From NCBI RefSeq assembly GCF_000313135.1, contig NW_004457538.1, positions 61,998 to 125,997 on the forward strand: a stretch of DNA of 64,000 nucleotides, read 5' to 3'. This DNA comes from Acanthamoeba castellanii str. Neff (Eukaryota; Discosea; Longamoebia; Acanthamoebidae). A model generated the notes under the pieces. That model did not search any database and was not told the DNA's origin. It was given only the letters and a program-made list of their open reading frames with translations. This document shows positions 1 to 9,895 of the stretch, piece by piece (the stretch's first letter is position 1; each line of letters starts with the position of its first letter). Both the position numbers and the translations under genes were made by a program.

Positions 1-1265
1 TGTGCTTCGTGTGCGGCACCTAACCACGTGTGGACAGGGCTTTGATCTGACCTCGTTGCCAAGCGTTGCCGCGCTCAAGCGCAAATACCGCTTGGACGAG
101 CTGCGCTCACTCACCATCGCTCTCGGCATAACCTCGCCCCTCTTCTTCGCTCGCCACAAGCAGCCCTTCCTCGACCTTCTTTGGCCTCTCATCCACCAGC
201 AGCGGCAGCAACTTCTCGCCCACTCACCAGCACAACCTCTCCCTCCTCCTCTCCCCTCACCTCCTCCGTCGCCCTCCACCTCAACTGCGACGAAACTGAT
301 GCACCAGCTCGACCAGCTCATCACCCAGATGCACGACGAGCGCCACAAGCACTACTGTCCACGACAGGCCGTACTCCTGCACCAGCCCCGCAGCTGCACA
401 CCACCGCCTCCCAAGCCGGGCACTGCTCGCCGGTCTGGCCGCCGCAAGTGAAGTTTCCTCTTCTCTCTTGTTTCTCTGGTTTCTCGTTCATAAAGTTTGT
501 GGTTTGCTGCCTTCCATACACTTGTCCACCTGCTTGCTTAACGCCTTTTCCTTCTCGCCCACCCAACCCAACCACCCCACCATCATGTGCCACTCCCTAC
601 GCCAGCCGCACGAACGCCAGCGCTCACAGCACCTCTCTGGCTTTCTCGTTCCTGACTCTCGCGGTCTAGCTTCTGTGCTGCAACCGCCAGACCCACCTGC
701 AGTGGTCATAGCCGACCTCTGCAGCGAGCGCGAGCTACTCGCCACGCGCCTCAGTGCTGCTTCTGCTCAGCTTCGAATGGCGGAGGACGCTCTCATCCGT
801 TCCATTGCCTCATCAATCCTACACGAAATCAAGCCCATCTACTCCCTCTCGCCCCCCGACCTCCACTTCGCATGCAGCCCCTCCTTCTACGACAACTTCA
901 CCAAGGGCTGGGAGAGCTACCAACCTGCCCGCCGCCGTTCTGGATACGAGTCTTATCGTCGCTGTACGTCCCTTTCCCAGTTCCTACGCCTCCTGCCCGG
1001 CTGGGATCTCAGCCGTGAGTACTCGGTTAGCGCGGAGGAGGTCCTCACCTTTCACGTCTCTGCTTGCCCATCTCACCCCATCTATGCTATTTACTCTCCC
1101 TTGTACGCCTGTATGTCCCTTAGTTTTTATTACGCCCCTCACCCTCTACCTCCCCACTTCATCCCTCGCTTCCGCAAAGGCTCTGTGCGCAAGCGCCTTC
1201 TTTTCTACAGCTCCCCCCCTCAACGCCCCAAGCGGCGCCACCAGGCTGCCCTGACTGCAGAATAA
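1..1265 (+). CDS. Unrecognised protein-coding region at window edge (partial)
   Basis: Two long open stretches lie in tandem on the + strand. The first is open from the window edge to 451, with a basic helical patch near residues 26-42 (KRKYRLDELRSLTIALGI) that loosely resembles a SAP/HeH-type helix pair, then a Pro/Ser-rich tail. The second (from about 565 to 1265) has a helical segment (residues ELLATRLSAASAQLRMAEDAL) and ends in a stop that overlaps an AATAAA. I could not find a splice that joins them cleanly, so they may be one gene with an intron near 449-715 or two pieces of a decayed gene. Codon use looks less GC-biased than in neighbouring genes. Family and function are not recognised. 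The 5' end lies outside the window. Confidence 0.35.
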
Positions 1266-1452
1266 ACCTTTCTGGCATCCATGTCCGTAGCGCCAGGCGG
1301 CCTGTCTTCTGGCCGTCTATCCAATTTTTGTCTACGCTTGTGCGCCTAGCCGCACATGGACTTGGGTTGGGCTGCGGTCACACGAAGTAAAGTGAAGAAG
1401 TGGAGTGCCTGTCCAGCGCACCCTCTTATCTTCTCAGCAAAGCAGCAGCGCA

Positions 1453-4400
1453 ATGGACCAGGACAGCTTGCTCCACTTCCCCTCCTACTCCCCGTCGTCG
1501 TACACGCCCCTGCCGCCCTTTCCCTGCCCAGCTCCCAGCACCACCAGCAGCGGTCATGGGCACAGGGGCAATCCCGCCCTCGTTGAGGAACTGCGGCAGG
1601 CCGTGGCCCTCCAGACAGGCCACCCCGAACCCCCCAGCTCATCTTCTTCCTCTACTCGCGTACCCCCCTCCCCCTCTTTTTTCTTTCTTTTTATTTCTTG
1701 GAGGGCTGACTGTGTCTGGGACAGGAGCGGCTGGACTACTTTGGGTTCCCGGCCACCACCGCCACCATCCACTTTGACGAGGTACGCACGCACTGTGAGA
1801 GACAGACTCGATGCAGATGGCTGACGGGCGGCACCGGCGCTGCTGAATAGGACAAGCACCGGGTGTGGTACCCGCACGAGAACTACATCCCTGTCAACCT
1901 TCACCTTCTCGCCAGCACCCTTCTCGATGCCGTGGTGCGTGGCGTCGATTCTGTGTCGCATCTCGTTCCGTGCCTTGTGTGCACCGCTCGCGCGTGTCGT
2001 GTTGTGTGCGGTTGCTCCGATTTTTACGCTCACGCCGACTCACACCAGAGCAAGATCGAGGAGGAGACCGGGGGCCGGGGCCTGCGGCAGAGCTTCGAGG
2101 AACTATGCGGGGTGTACCTCTACGTGGTGCAGGCCAAGCACGAAGCCCTCACCCGCGAACTGCAGCTCTACCAGACCCTCTTCAACCCGGCCCTGCGCCA
2201 GGTAACACCTCGCCTTCGCCCATCCTGTCGAACATTGACTCAACACACACGCACACACATGTATGACACACCGCACACACATGTATGACGCACACACACA
2301 CACGCACACGCACGCACACACACGCACACACACACACAGAGCGATAAGCACGCAGCGGGGCAGGGCGGGGTTGAAGACGAGACGAGGCGGCAGCGCATGA
2401 TCAACAGCTTCATCCACAACTTTGTGCGCACCATGCGCAAGGCCAACTTCAATCCGCTCACCCAGGAGCAGATCAAATTCGCAGCCAACCCCGAACAGGT
2501 TCATACGTCGCATTACACGACACACGCACGCGACACGCGACACACACAGCACACGACGCACACACACACACACGACGCACACGGCGCGCCATCGCACACG
2601 AGTGTTGATTGGTGGTGGTCTGTGGTGGGACCTCAGATCTTGTTTGGAGTGCCGATGCGCATCGACTGGGACAAGCTGGATTCAAGCTTGCTGGAGGCCT
2701 ACTTCAACTCGGTCGACGAACCCGACATTCCTCCGCCTCCGCCCTTTGCTCGCAACGTATGCACCGTGTGTGGAGTGGTGGTGGTGGTGGTGTGTGTGTG
2801 TGTCGTGCGCGTGCGCGTGTGCGTGCGCCAGGTGGTGACCACGTGTCTGTGTGTCAAGTGTTTGGTGTTCTGGCGCGGAGTGGGCGTACAGAGACGGACC
2901 GGTCGCTTCGTGCTGGCCAAGCTCGACCTCCTCATCCAACGCGGGCTCAACATCTTCAAGGCCGCGCTCAGTCCCATCCTCCCCTCGCCCAAGGTACTCA
3001 CCGCGACGCACGCGCGCACGCGCAGGCGACTCACGCTCGCTACTCGACGGTGACAGATACGGATCAGCGATGGGCTGGCATCGATGGCGCAGGACTACAT
3101 GAATACCGGGGCGGAGCCTGAGCAGCCCCACACCAGCATCCACCTGCCTCGCTTCATCGACCGCAAGACGCTCCTCACCACCGCCGGTACCCTCTTTGCT
3201 CAACCAGGCTGTGCAGCCATCACCAAACCACCACTCATTGCACGCACTCCCCGTCGCCCACCGCACACGACGCGACGCGACGCGACACGCGACACACACG
3301 ACACGACACGACACGACACGACACGACACGACACGACACGACACGACACGACACGACACGACACGCACAGCGTCGCTGTTCGAGGAGGTGACAGTAGAGG
3401 AGCCGACGTACAAGGAAGTGGTGCTTCTGTTCAAGAAAAAGAAGAACAGCAGCAGCGGCAGCAGCGGGGAGGACCAGGCCCACTGCAAGCCCGACGAGAA
3501 CGCCATCTTCATCCAACGGTCGGTCTTTCTCGTCTGTCCTCTCCTTCCCTCCGCGCCTCGCTGTCATTGACATTGCGTGCGGGCGTGTGTCGTGTGTGTC
3601 GTGTGTGTCGTGTGTGTCGTGTGTGTCGTGTGTGTCGTGTGTGTCGTGTGTGTGTCGCGTGTGTGTCGTGTCGTGTTATAGGTTCTACGATATTCCAATG
3701 AAGAATTTGCAGGTGGTGTTTCCGCTGCAGCAGGCTGGATGGAACTGGGCCGACATGGTGTCCTTCCTCATGCTCCTCTCCTTCTCCGTCACTCTCGCCT
3801 TCAAGGCCTTCTTCACCCTCGCCCATTCCACGTACGTCTCTTCTTGGCGTCGTGTGCGCAAGCGCGAGTGTGAATGCGAGAGCGTGTCGTGTCGTGTCGT
3901 GTCGTGTCGTGTCGTGTCGTGTCGTGTCGTGTCGTCGTATGTGTAGTGATGCGTGTCATTGACCACTCAACTGTGCAGGTATATTGACGAGGCGGTGCTG
4001 GGTATTCTGGTGCTGCTGTTCCCCCTCTTCGTGCGCTGGGTCAACCGAAAGATCGGCGCACAGCGGTCCCAGTACCAGGTGCACCACCACACACGCACAC
4101 ACGACCGCACACGCACACACCGCACACGCGCGTGCGCTCACGATGCGTGGCGCGTGGGTGCAGGCGAAGAACATGGCGGCGCGTTCGCTGCGGAACAATT
4201 CGCTGAACTGCAACAAGAGCGTGCTGTCGTACATCCACGAGGCGGCCATCGAGCAGGAGATCAAGGAGGCCCTGCTCGCCTACTTCGTGATCTGGCAGTG
4301 GCGCGACGGCATCCGCAAGGACCAGCTCGACGCCGCCATCGAGCACCTCATCAAAGCCAAGTACGCGCATGATTCACATTCCTTACTCATCGTTCACATC

Positions 4401-4672
4401 ATCACCGCCATGGTTGTCTTCAACTTGAGCTGATTGTGTGTGTGTGTGTGTGTGTCGTGTGTGTCGTGTGTGTGGCCAGCTTTGGGGTGGAGGTGGACTT
4501 TGAGGTGGACGACGCGCTCCACAAGCTGCTCGCGTCGTCCCTGGCCTTCACCAAACGCGAGACGGGCAGGGGCGGCGGCGGCGAGGAGCTCTACTTTGCG
4601 GTCCCCCCTCACGAGGCCCTCGACGTCGTTCAGAACGAACTGGTCCTCGCCGCCAAGCGACACTTTTCTTGA
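1453..4672 (+). CDS. TMEM143: TMEM143-like DUF3754 membrane protein
   Basis: This is an integral membrane protein of the TMEM143/DUF3754 family, which in animals is mitochondrial and of unknown molecular role. The start ATG at 1453 opens exon 1 (1453-1659); exons 2 and 3 are 1725-1781 and 1851-1934, all phase 0, and about a dozen exons follow. The diagnostic region is encoded at about 3680-4070: a FYDIPMKNLQVVFP motif, then a hydrophobic hairpin (SFLMLLSFSVTLAF and AVLGILVLLFPLFVRW), then a helical C-terminal part with ALLAYFVIWQWRDG. The N-terminal half carries helical repeats (NFVRTMRKANFNPLT, FGVPMRIDWDKLD) also seen in the family. Introns hold long CA/CG microsatellites in both orientations (3301-3365 against 3883-3932). 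The family call is firm; the subcellular site is inferred from relatives. Confidence 0.85.
2265..2340 (+). repeat. CACACG/CA microsatellite in TMEM143-like intron
   Basis: Imperfect CA-rich repeat with interspersed CG steps, lying between the exon ending near 2200 and the exon beginning near 2340. It is one of many such intron repeats in this window. Confidence 0.85.
3301..3365 (+). repeat. Perfect (ACACG)13 pentanucleotide tract in intron
   Basis: Thirteen uninterrupted ACACG units lie in the intron before the exon that starts near 3370. The tract is the exact reverse complement of the CGTGT tract at 3883-3932, two exons downstream in the same transcript. Confidence 0.95.
3585..3675 (+). 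repeat. GTGTCGTGT nonamer tandem repeat in intron
   Basis: About eight tandem copies of a 9-base unit, ending in a short GTGTC run just before the acceptor near 3681. Confidence 0.9.
3883..3932 (+). repeat. Perfect (CGTGT)10 tract in intron
   Basis: About ten uninterrupted CGTGT units lie in the intron after the exon ending near 3830. The tract is complementary to the ACACG tract at 3301-3365. Confidence 0.95.
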
Positions 4673-4758
4673 GTCCTTTGTTATGGAGAGATCTTATTCA
4701 TTTATATATCAATATGCTGAACATATGCTCAACATATGTTGCTGACAAGTATGTGCGT

Positions 4759-5059
4759 CTACTGGTTGACGGCCTTGCGGGCGTCGCCCTTGAGCTGGTC
4801 GGCCTTGCCCTCGGCCTGCCACTGCTCGTTGCCGAGCACGTTGCCGGCGGCCTCCTTGATGTTGCCCTTGACCTGGTCCTTGGTGCCGATGGCGCGCTGC
4901 TCGGCCTTGGTCGCCTCGAGCTCGGCGTTGCCCTTCTCCTTGCGCGCGAGGCCCTCGGCCTCCATCTGCTTGTTGCCGACGGCCCAGCCGACGTTCTCCT
5001 TGGCCAGCGCCGAGGGCAATGTCAGTGTAGGCGGAAGTCTTGGAAGGCTCAGCGGACAT
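4759..5059 (-). CDS. CsbD-like small stress protein with an apparent single-base frameshift
   Basis: This is a small hydrophilic protein of the CsbD-like family (bacterial general-stress proteins and fungal homologues; molecular role unknown). The N-terminus MSAEPSKTSAYTDIA starts at 5059 and resembles fungal CsbD-like proteins. The body (EGLARKEKGNAELEATKAEQ, then KDQVKGNIKEAAGNVLGNEQ and KADQLKGDARKAVNQ) shows the family's repeating Lys/Ala/Gly helices but lies in the next frame. No splice motif separates the two; dropping one C from the CCC run near 5013-5015 would join them into about 100 residues, the normal fungal length. The cause could be a sequencing error, a real frameshift mutation or, less likely, programmed shifting. 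The AC-rich leader upstream (5060-5150) looks like a 5' UTR. Confidence 0.75.
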
Positions 5060-5585
5060 GTTGTTGGTGGTAGTGGTGGTTGATGGTTGAGTGGTGGGTT
5101 GGTTGTTGGTGGTTGAGTGTTGGGTTGAGTGGTGTTAAGTTTTTATAGGGGTACTCTTAGGGGCACAGTAGTGGGCAGACTAAAGGAAAGACCAGAGGAA
5201 AGAGGTGGTGGGATCAAGGGTGAGATTAGATTGGTGCACGGAGTTATGATCTCGGAGTTAAAACATTCTCATTTCCTTGGTTTACACCGGAACCGAGGTG
5301 AGGGCCAGCTACTGTAGGCACCACCGAGGGCCACGTCAGGGTGTACGGCGTCTGGTTCCTGATGTGCCTTGATAATTTGTCTTTTTCTTTCATAAATAAG
5401 AAATCGATGGCAGCCTTTGTGTGATTTTCGTTCGTTGTTTGTGATGACTGAAACAAAAGGAGGTGCGGTGCATACAGGGTAAGATCACAAGGAAGAAGAA
5501 CGAAAGAGAATAGAGAAGAAGAAGATCAGAGGCGTCCACCAGGCGGATCGCCATCCACCCATGGGTCTAACTGGTGCTTGCTTGC
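5060..5585. other. Spacer between CsbD-like 5' end and protease 3' end
   Basis: The first 90 bases are TTG/GTGG-rich on the + strand, that is, an AC-rich leader for the minus-strand CsbD-like gene. The rest should hold that gene's promoter and the protease 3' UTR. No conserved reading frame or RNA gene was recognised. Confidence 0.5.
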
Positions 5586-6978
5586 TTACTGGGAGCAATC
5601 GGCCTTGAAGCAGGGCTGCGAGGCCATCGTCGCGATGCCGCACATGTTGCCGCTGTTCCGCCCGATCTGCGCATAGCCGGACAGACCCCAAGCTGCGTGT
5701 GTCGTGTCGTGTCGTGTTGTAAGCATCGTGTTATGAGTGTCGTGTGTCGTGTGTGTCGTGTCGTGGAGAGCGTACAGGTGCCCCAGGAGTTCTTGATGAG
5801 CCAGTAGGGGTTGCCGCTGGCATCGGTGCCCCAGCCGACGACGGTCACGGCGTGGTTCATGCCGGCCGCCGTGCACGACGAGTCGATGAGCGTGCCGCTG
5901 CGGTAGTAGGTGAAGGAGCGCGGCGAGGCGTTGATGCCCACCGACACGGGACCGCGCGAGGCCAGCGTCAGCAGACCCGCCTCACTGCCGCTCGTCGCAC
6001 GACGATAGGCCCTACACGGGGGAAAACAAAGAATGTCAGGAATGCCACACACCGCACACGCACACGCACACACCGCACACGTCGCACACACATGGAAAAG
6101 AAGAGCTGAAGGGTGTACTTGATGACGGCGCCGTTGTTGCTGGCCGAGTAGCGGCAGGTGCTGCGGAAGCCGGACCACGGGTAGGACGCCAGGGTGTTGA
6201 CGCCGCCGCCGTTGTTGAGGATCCACGAGTAGGTGATCTCCATGTTGCCTCCGTTGCATCCCAGGTTGCCCGTTCCCTGCGCACAGTCCACTGTGTACCC
6301 ACGCCACGTCATCAACATATGCCACGTCAGCATATATCATCCATATATATGCCACGTCAGCAACATAGCCATATGTAGTGACGTACGGAGCATCTGTTCG
6401 GAGAGGGAGGTGAGCTGGCCCGCGGCGATCTTGTACATGCCCTCGATGGCGGCGTTGGCCGAAAACGTGTAGCAGGCCCCGCACGAGCCCTGGTTCTTGA
6501 CCGGCGTCACCGCCCCCGCGTTCCTCCAGTCGTAGCTGGCCGGCAGCTGACGCGCCACACGCTCGAGCTCGGTCTCGTCGTCGACGACAGGCGCAGCGGG
6601 CGACGAGGCGTCGGTGAAGGGGTTGGCCGCGGGCGCGAGGCCGGTGTAGACGCGGGCCACCTCGTCGAGGGTCATGTCGGCCAGGTCGTTGAGGCCCACC
6701 GTGAACGAGGCGTTGGCGTTGGCGTTGAAGTGTTCGACGTAGGCCGCGTTGTCGCGCCACACGTTGTAGCGGTAGCCGAACTCCTGGGCCGCGTAGCTGC
6801 GCCCGTTCTGGCGCGCCCACGCGTTGAACTCGGATCGGGCGGCGTGGGTGTCGGCCAGCAGCGTGTAGCCCCGCTCGTCGAAGCGCGGGCTGATGGCCGA
6901 TCCCAGGGTCGCCAGGCACAGCACCACGCAGGCCGCCGCCATCAACATCGCCGTCGTCGTCATCTTGTTCATCTTCAT
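5586..6978 (-). CDS. Papain-family (C1A) cysteine protease with I29 propeptide
   Basis: This is a secreted or lysosomal cysteine endopeptidase. It starts at 6978 with a clear signal peptide (MLMAAACVVLCLATLGSA), followed by an inhibitor I29-type prodomain (FNAWARQNGRSYAAQEFGYR, then FTVGLNDLADMTLDEV). The mature domain begins near LPASYDWRNAGAVTPVKNQG. The catalytic Cys lies in QGSCGACYTF, the His in GMNHAVTVVGWG and the Asn in WLIKNSWGT, so the triad is intact; the usual CWAF is CYTF here. Three introns are visible: one near 6300-6390 with repeated TGACGTGGCA-type boxes, one near 6010-6115 and one near 5700-5775, each rich in CA or GTGTC repeats. The protein ends with CFKADCSQ. A digestive or extracellular role is inferred from the family. 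Confidence 0.93.
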
Positions 6979-7819
6979 CTTCTTGAAGTTGTTGTGGTCG
7001 TTGTTTTGGGTTTTTGTAGTGGAGTGGTTGATCGGTCAGTTGTGGAGCAAGGCGCAAGCGAAGGCGGTGGTGGGCTTCGCTGTGACTCTTGCTAACGAGG
7101 AGGAGGAGAAGAAGAAGGTGGTTGTGTGGCCGATGAAGAAGAAGAAGAAGAGGAGAGGGCCGTACTTATGAGGAGCGGCGGAGGCGGCGGAGACGTCAAC
7201 TCGCTCAAAGACCTCTCTCTGGAGAGGCCTCCCCAAACTGCGGGACTCCGCCGACCAAACAGGCCGTGCGCGGGGATCTGTGCGGAGCAACGGCCTATCG
7301 AGGCAGCTCCGCCCGCTCTGCCCAAAACACCACACACTCCGCCTGGGCCTTGGAGGTGCGGGGCGTACTTGTGGGCTACCCGCGCGAGCGAGCGAACGCG
7401 GTGTGCGGCGACGGCGAACCCGTGAACCCAGACCGCGCCAGCCCCGCATGAGATGCTGGTGGTGGGTGGACCTGCCACGACAGCATGTCAAACCCATGGG
7501 CCGGCGCGTCCCCCATTGGATGATTCTACGGAACCACCTGCGGTTAACTGTGGGTTGGCGGGTCTGTCTGTCAGTCTTTCCTCTCTCTTCGCCGGACTGA
7601 CGCGAATGACGGGTTGGGCGTTGAGGTGGGTTGGGAGGGGTTGCGGACCATTCGTGGGCTTGGGCTTGTGGCTTGGGCCTTTGGGTCAGGCCTGGCGGCA
7701 GCTGTGTGGGCTGCGCGGTGGTGGTGTTGACCGATTTTATAGAGACAAAGAGCCAACACTTGGCTGGGAGGTTATGTACATACACCAGCGCACGCACCCA
7801 GGGTGTGCGCGGGTAGGCC
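6979..7819. other. Intergenic region upstream of protease and downstream of RAD51D
   Basis: No supported gene is present. Long overlapping open frames on both strands are explained by high GC. The first 150 bases are AG-rich on the + strand and probably form the protease 5' leader and promoter. Nothing else was recognised. Confidence 0.5.
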
Positions 7820-8444
7820 TCAAGAGGGCGCGGCGTCGTCATAGTCCATGCGCTGCTGCTGGTGGTGGTGGGCGCTTTCGTCCTGTAGCGGAGCCAACCC
7901 CTGGCCGTCGATACCGAACCACACCCGGTCGCCCGTACACTCCTACCCGATCGTTGTGATGAGACGTGAGTTGCGTGTGTGCGTGTGTGCGTGTGTGCGT
8001 GTGTGCGTGTGTGCGTGTGTGCGTGTGTGCGTGTGTGTTACCTGACGCGAAGACTTGACAAGGGCGGCGTAGTAGAGGGCCGAGATGGTCCCATCGGCTC
8101 CTGATTGCATGGACGAGGCCTGGCGGTGGACGTACAGGCGCGTGGCGGAGGTCATGCCCCACGACTCGCCCAAGGCCGGCTTCACCACGTCCCGCGACTC
8201 CTCGTCTCCGCCCACCACGTAATTCGTCACCTGACCACGCGTGGCACGCACACGACGACACACGCACACGCACACGACGACACGACACGACGACACACGG
8301 TTCAGACAGAGTGCGCAGTGAATGAAGGAGCAGGGTAGCTAGGCATACCAGCACCACGAGGTTGTGCCGTGTCGCCAAAAGCCGCAACGCGCGTGAAATG
8401 CCGCTGACGAGCGAGTGACCTGGTACACGACGTTAGCGTAGTGT

Positions 8445-8479
<35 letters not shown>

Positions 8480-9613
8480 GTGCGTGTGCGTGTGCGGGTA
8501 CCAAGAGAGGCCGAGGAGAGGAGGGGCGCGAGAAGGCTCGCAACGCAATCGACGACCACCAAGCGCAGATTGCGCGCGTAGTCGCCCTCCTGTCGCCATC
8601 CCACCAACCAGCGCCACCGATGAGTCAACAAAATAATAATATTAATAAAAATGCGACGTTGTGTGCGTCCTGAGTGCCTATGGCGCCCTACGCACCTGGT
8701 GCGGGCTGGCTAGTTCGTCGAGCAGCTGGTGCAGCAGCGTGAGCAGCGACTGGCCGTCGTGTACGCGCCAACACCGCAAGCGCGCCAGCGCACTCATGGC
8801 CGTCATCACATCGGCCTGCCCACCGTCGCCGCGTTAGTGTGCGGCGTGTGCGTGTGGCATGGTTCAATTGATTGTTGTCGACTGGGATCGTACGTGGGGC
8901 AAAAGGGGGAGCAGGCGCGTGGGGGTGAAGGCGTTGGCCGAGTCCACGAAGGCGACGGTGGCCCTCGGGTCGGCCAGGGCCGACGCGCAGGCCTGCAGGC
9001 AGAGCGCGGTCTTGCCCGCGGCCGCCCCGCCCACCACCTCCGTCACCTCGCCCGCCCGCAGGCCGCCCCCGCCCAGCAGCTCGTCCAACCTGCGCGTGTG
9101 TAGTGTCGTGTGTCATGGTGTGCCGTGTGCCGTGTGCCGTGTGCCGTGTGCCGTGTGCCGTGTGCCGTGTGCCGTGTGCCGTGTGCCGTGTGCCGTGTGT
9201 CGTGTGTCGTGTGTCGTGTGTCGTGTGTCGTGTGTCGTGTGTCGTGTGTCGTGTGTCGTGTGCGGTCGTACGCTGTGAGGCCGACGGAGAGCTCCGGAGG
9301 GTGGTGGTGGGCGCGGGCCTGCTGGAGAAGCAGCGTGGCCGGGATCGGGGTGGCGGCGTAGGCCAGCCGCAGCGAACGTTGGAGGGTGCAGACCTCCTCC
9401 ACCGACATGTGCGCCCTGTGGGCCAACACCAACTCGTCCTGCCCGACCACGTCCTCTACTGCAGCGCCATTGTTTTTTTAAATAAATTAAATTTAAATAA
9501 ATAAAAAAAGAGGAAATCAATTACAGGCAGAAGGGAGTACCTGTATGAATGCCGGCGCTACGCAACTGTTCTCGCAGGGCCAGCGACAAACCAGCACCAG
9601 AGAGGGGCGGCAT
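7820..9613 (-). CDS. RAD51D: RAD51D, RAD51 paralogue recombinase
   Basis: This is a RecA-fold ATPase; in animals and plants RAD51D works with XRCC2 and other RAD51 paralogues in homologous recombination. The start at 9613 gives MPPLSGAGLSLALREQLRSA; exon 1 splices at the GTACTC donor near 9541 to TAGAGGACG, making AGIHTVEDVVGQ, which aligns with the RAD51D N-terminal helical domain. The exon ending near 9275 joins the one starting near 9090 through A|LDELLGGGGL. Walker A is GGAAAGKT, followed by LCLQACASALADPRATVAF. A Walker B-like VVVDCVASLLAPLL is encoded near 8510-8560, and the core ends with GESWGMTSATRLYVHR near 8110-8170. The C-terminus is polar and His/Gln-rich. Walker A is G-x4-GKT; eight exons are inferred. 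The gene is divergent with the VASt gene, 282 bases away. Confidence 0.88.
7975..8040 (+). repeat. GTGTGTGC octamer repeat in RAD51D intron
   Basis: About eight copies of GCGTGTGT read on the + strand, next to the exon of RAD51D that begins near 8041-8233 on the minus strand. Confidence 0.9.
9117..9262 (+). repeat. Two-phase heptamer minisatellite in RAD51D intron
   Basis: About eleven copies of GTGTGCC pass abruptly into about nine copies of GTGTGTC, a one-base change shared by the whole second block. The tract fills most of the second intron of RAD51D. Confidence 0.92.
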
Positions 9614-9895
9614 GAGAGGCAAAATTTGTTTTTAAAAACAATCGAGAATGAAAAGATACAAGGACAGATCGATGTGTTTTGGCGGTTCGAGGAATTGAGC
9701 TGGTTTGGTCGAAATAAAAAAATAAAAAAGACCAGAAACCAGAGGCGTTCAGGAAATGCTGGGAAAAAAGCGCGGGAACTGAACCGCACCCTCGTGTCGC
9801 TCGATCAAGTCGATAAGCCGATTAGAAGGAGCTCTTGCAGATCAAGCTACTCTACGTTGATTGAAGAAGAGAAATAAGAGGGCACATTACTTCGG

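Noticed and set aside
7036..7842. 268-residue minus-strand frame between RAD51D and the protease
   Set aside because: Low-complexity ends and no conserved segment; it overlaps the RAD51D 3' exon in another frame.
9117..9262. Possible CRISPR-like array
   Set aside because: Uninterrupted 7-base units without spacers inside an intron; this is a minisatellite in a eukaryotic gene.
9670..9710. GGTTCGA motif as a tRNA T-arm
   Set aside because: No matching acceptor stem, D-arm or anticodon arm could be folded around it.
9545..9877. 110-residue + strand frame that might extend the VASt gene upstream
   Set aside because: It overlaps RAD51D exon 1 on the other strand, ends in a stop before 9896 and shows no GRAM features.
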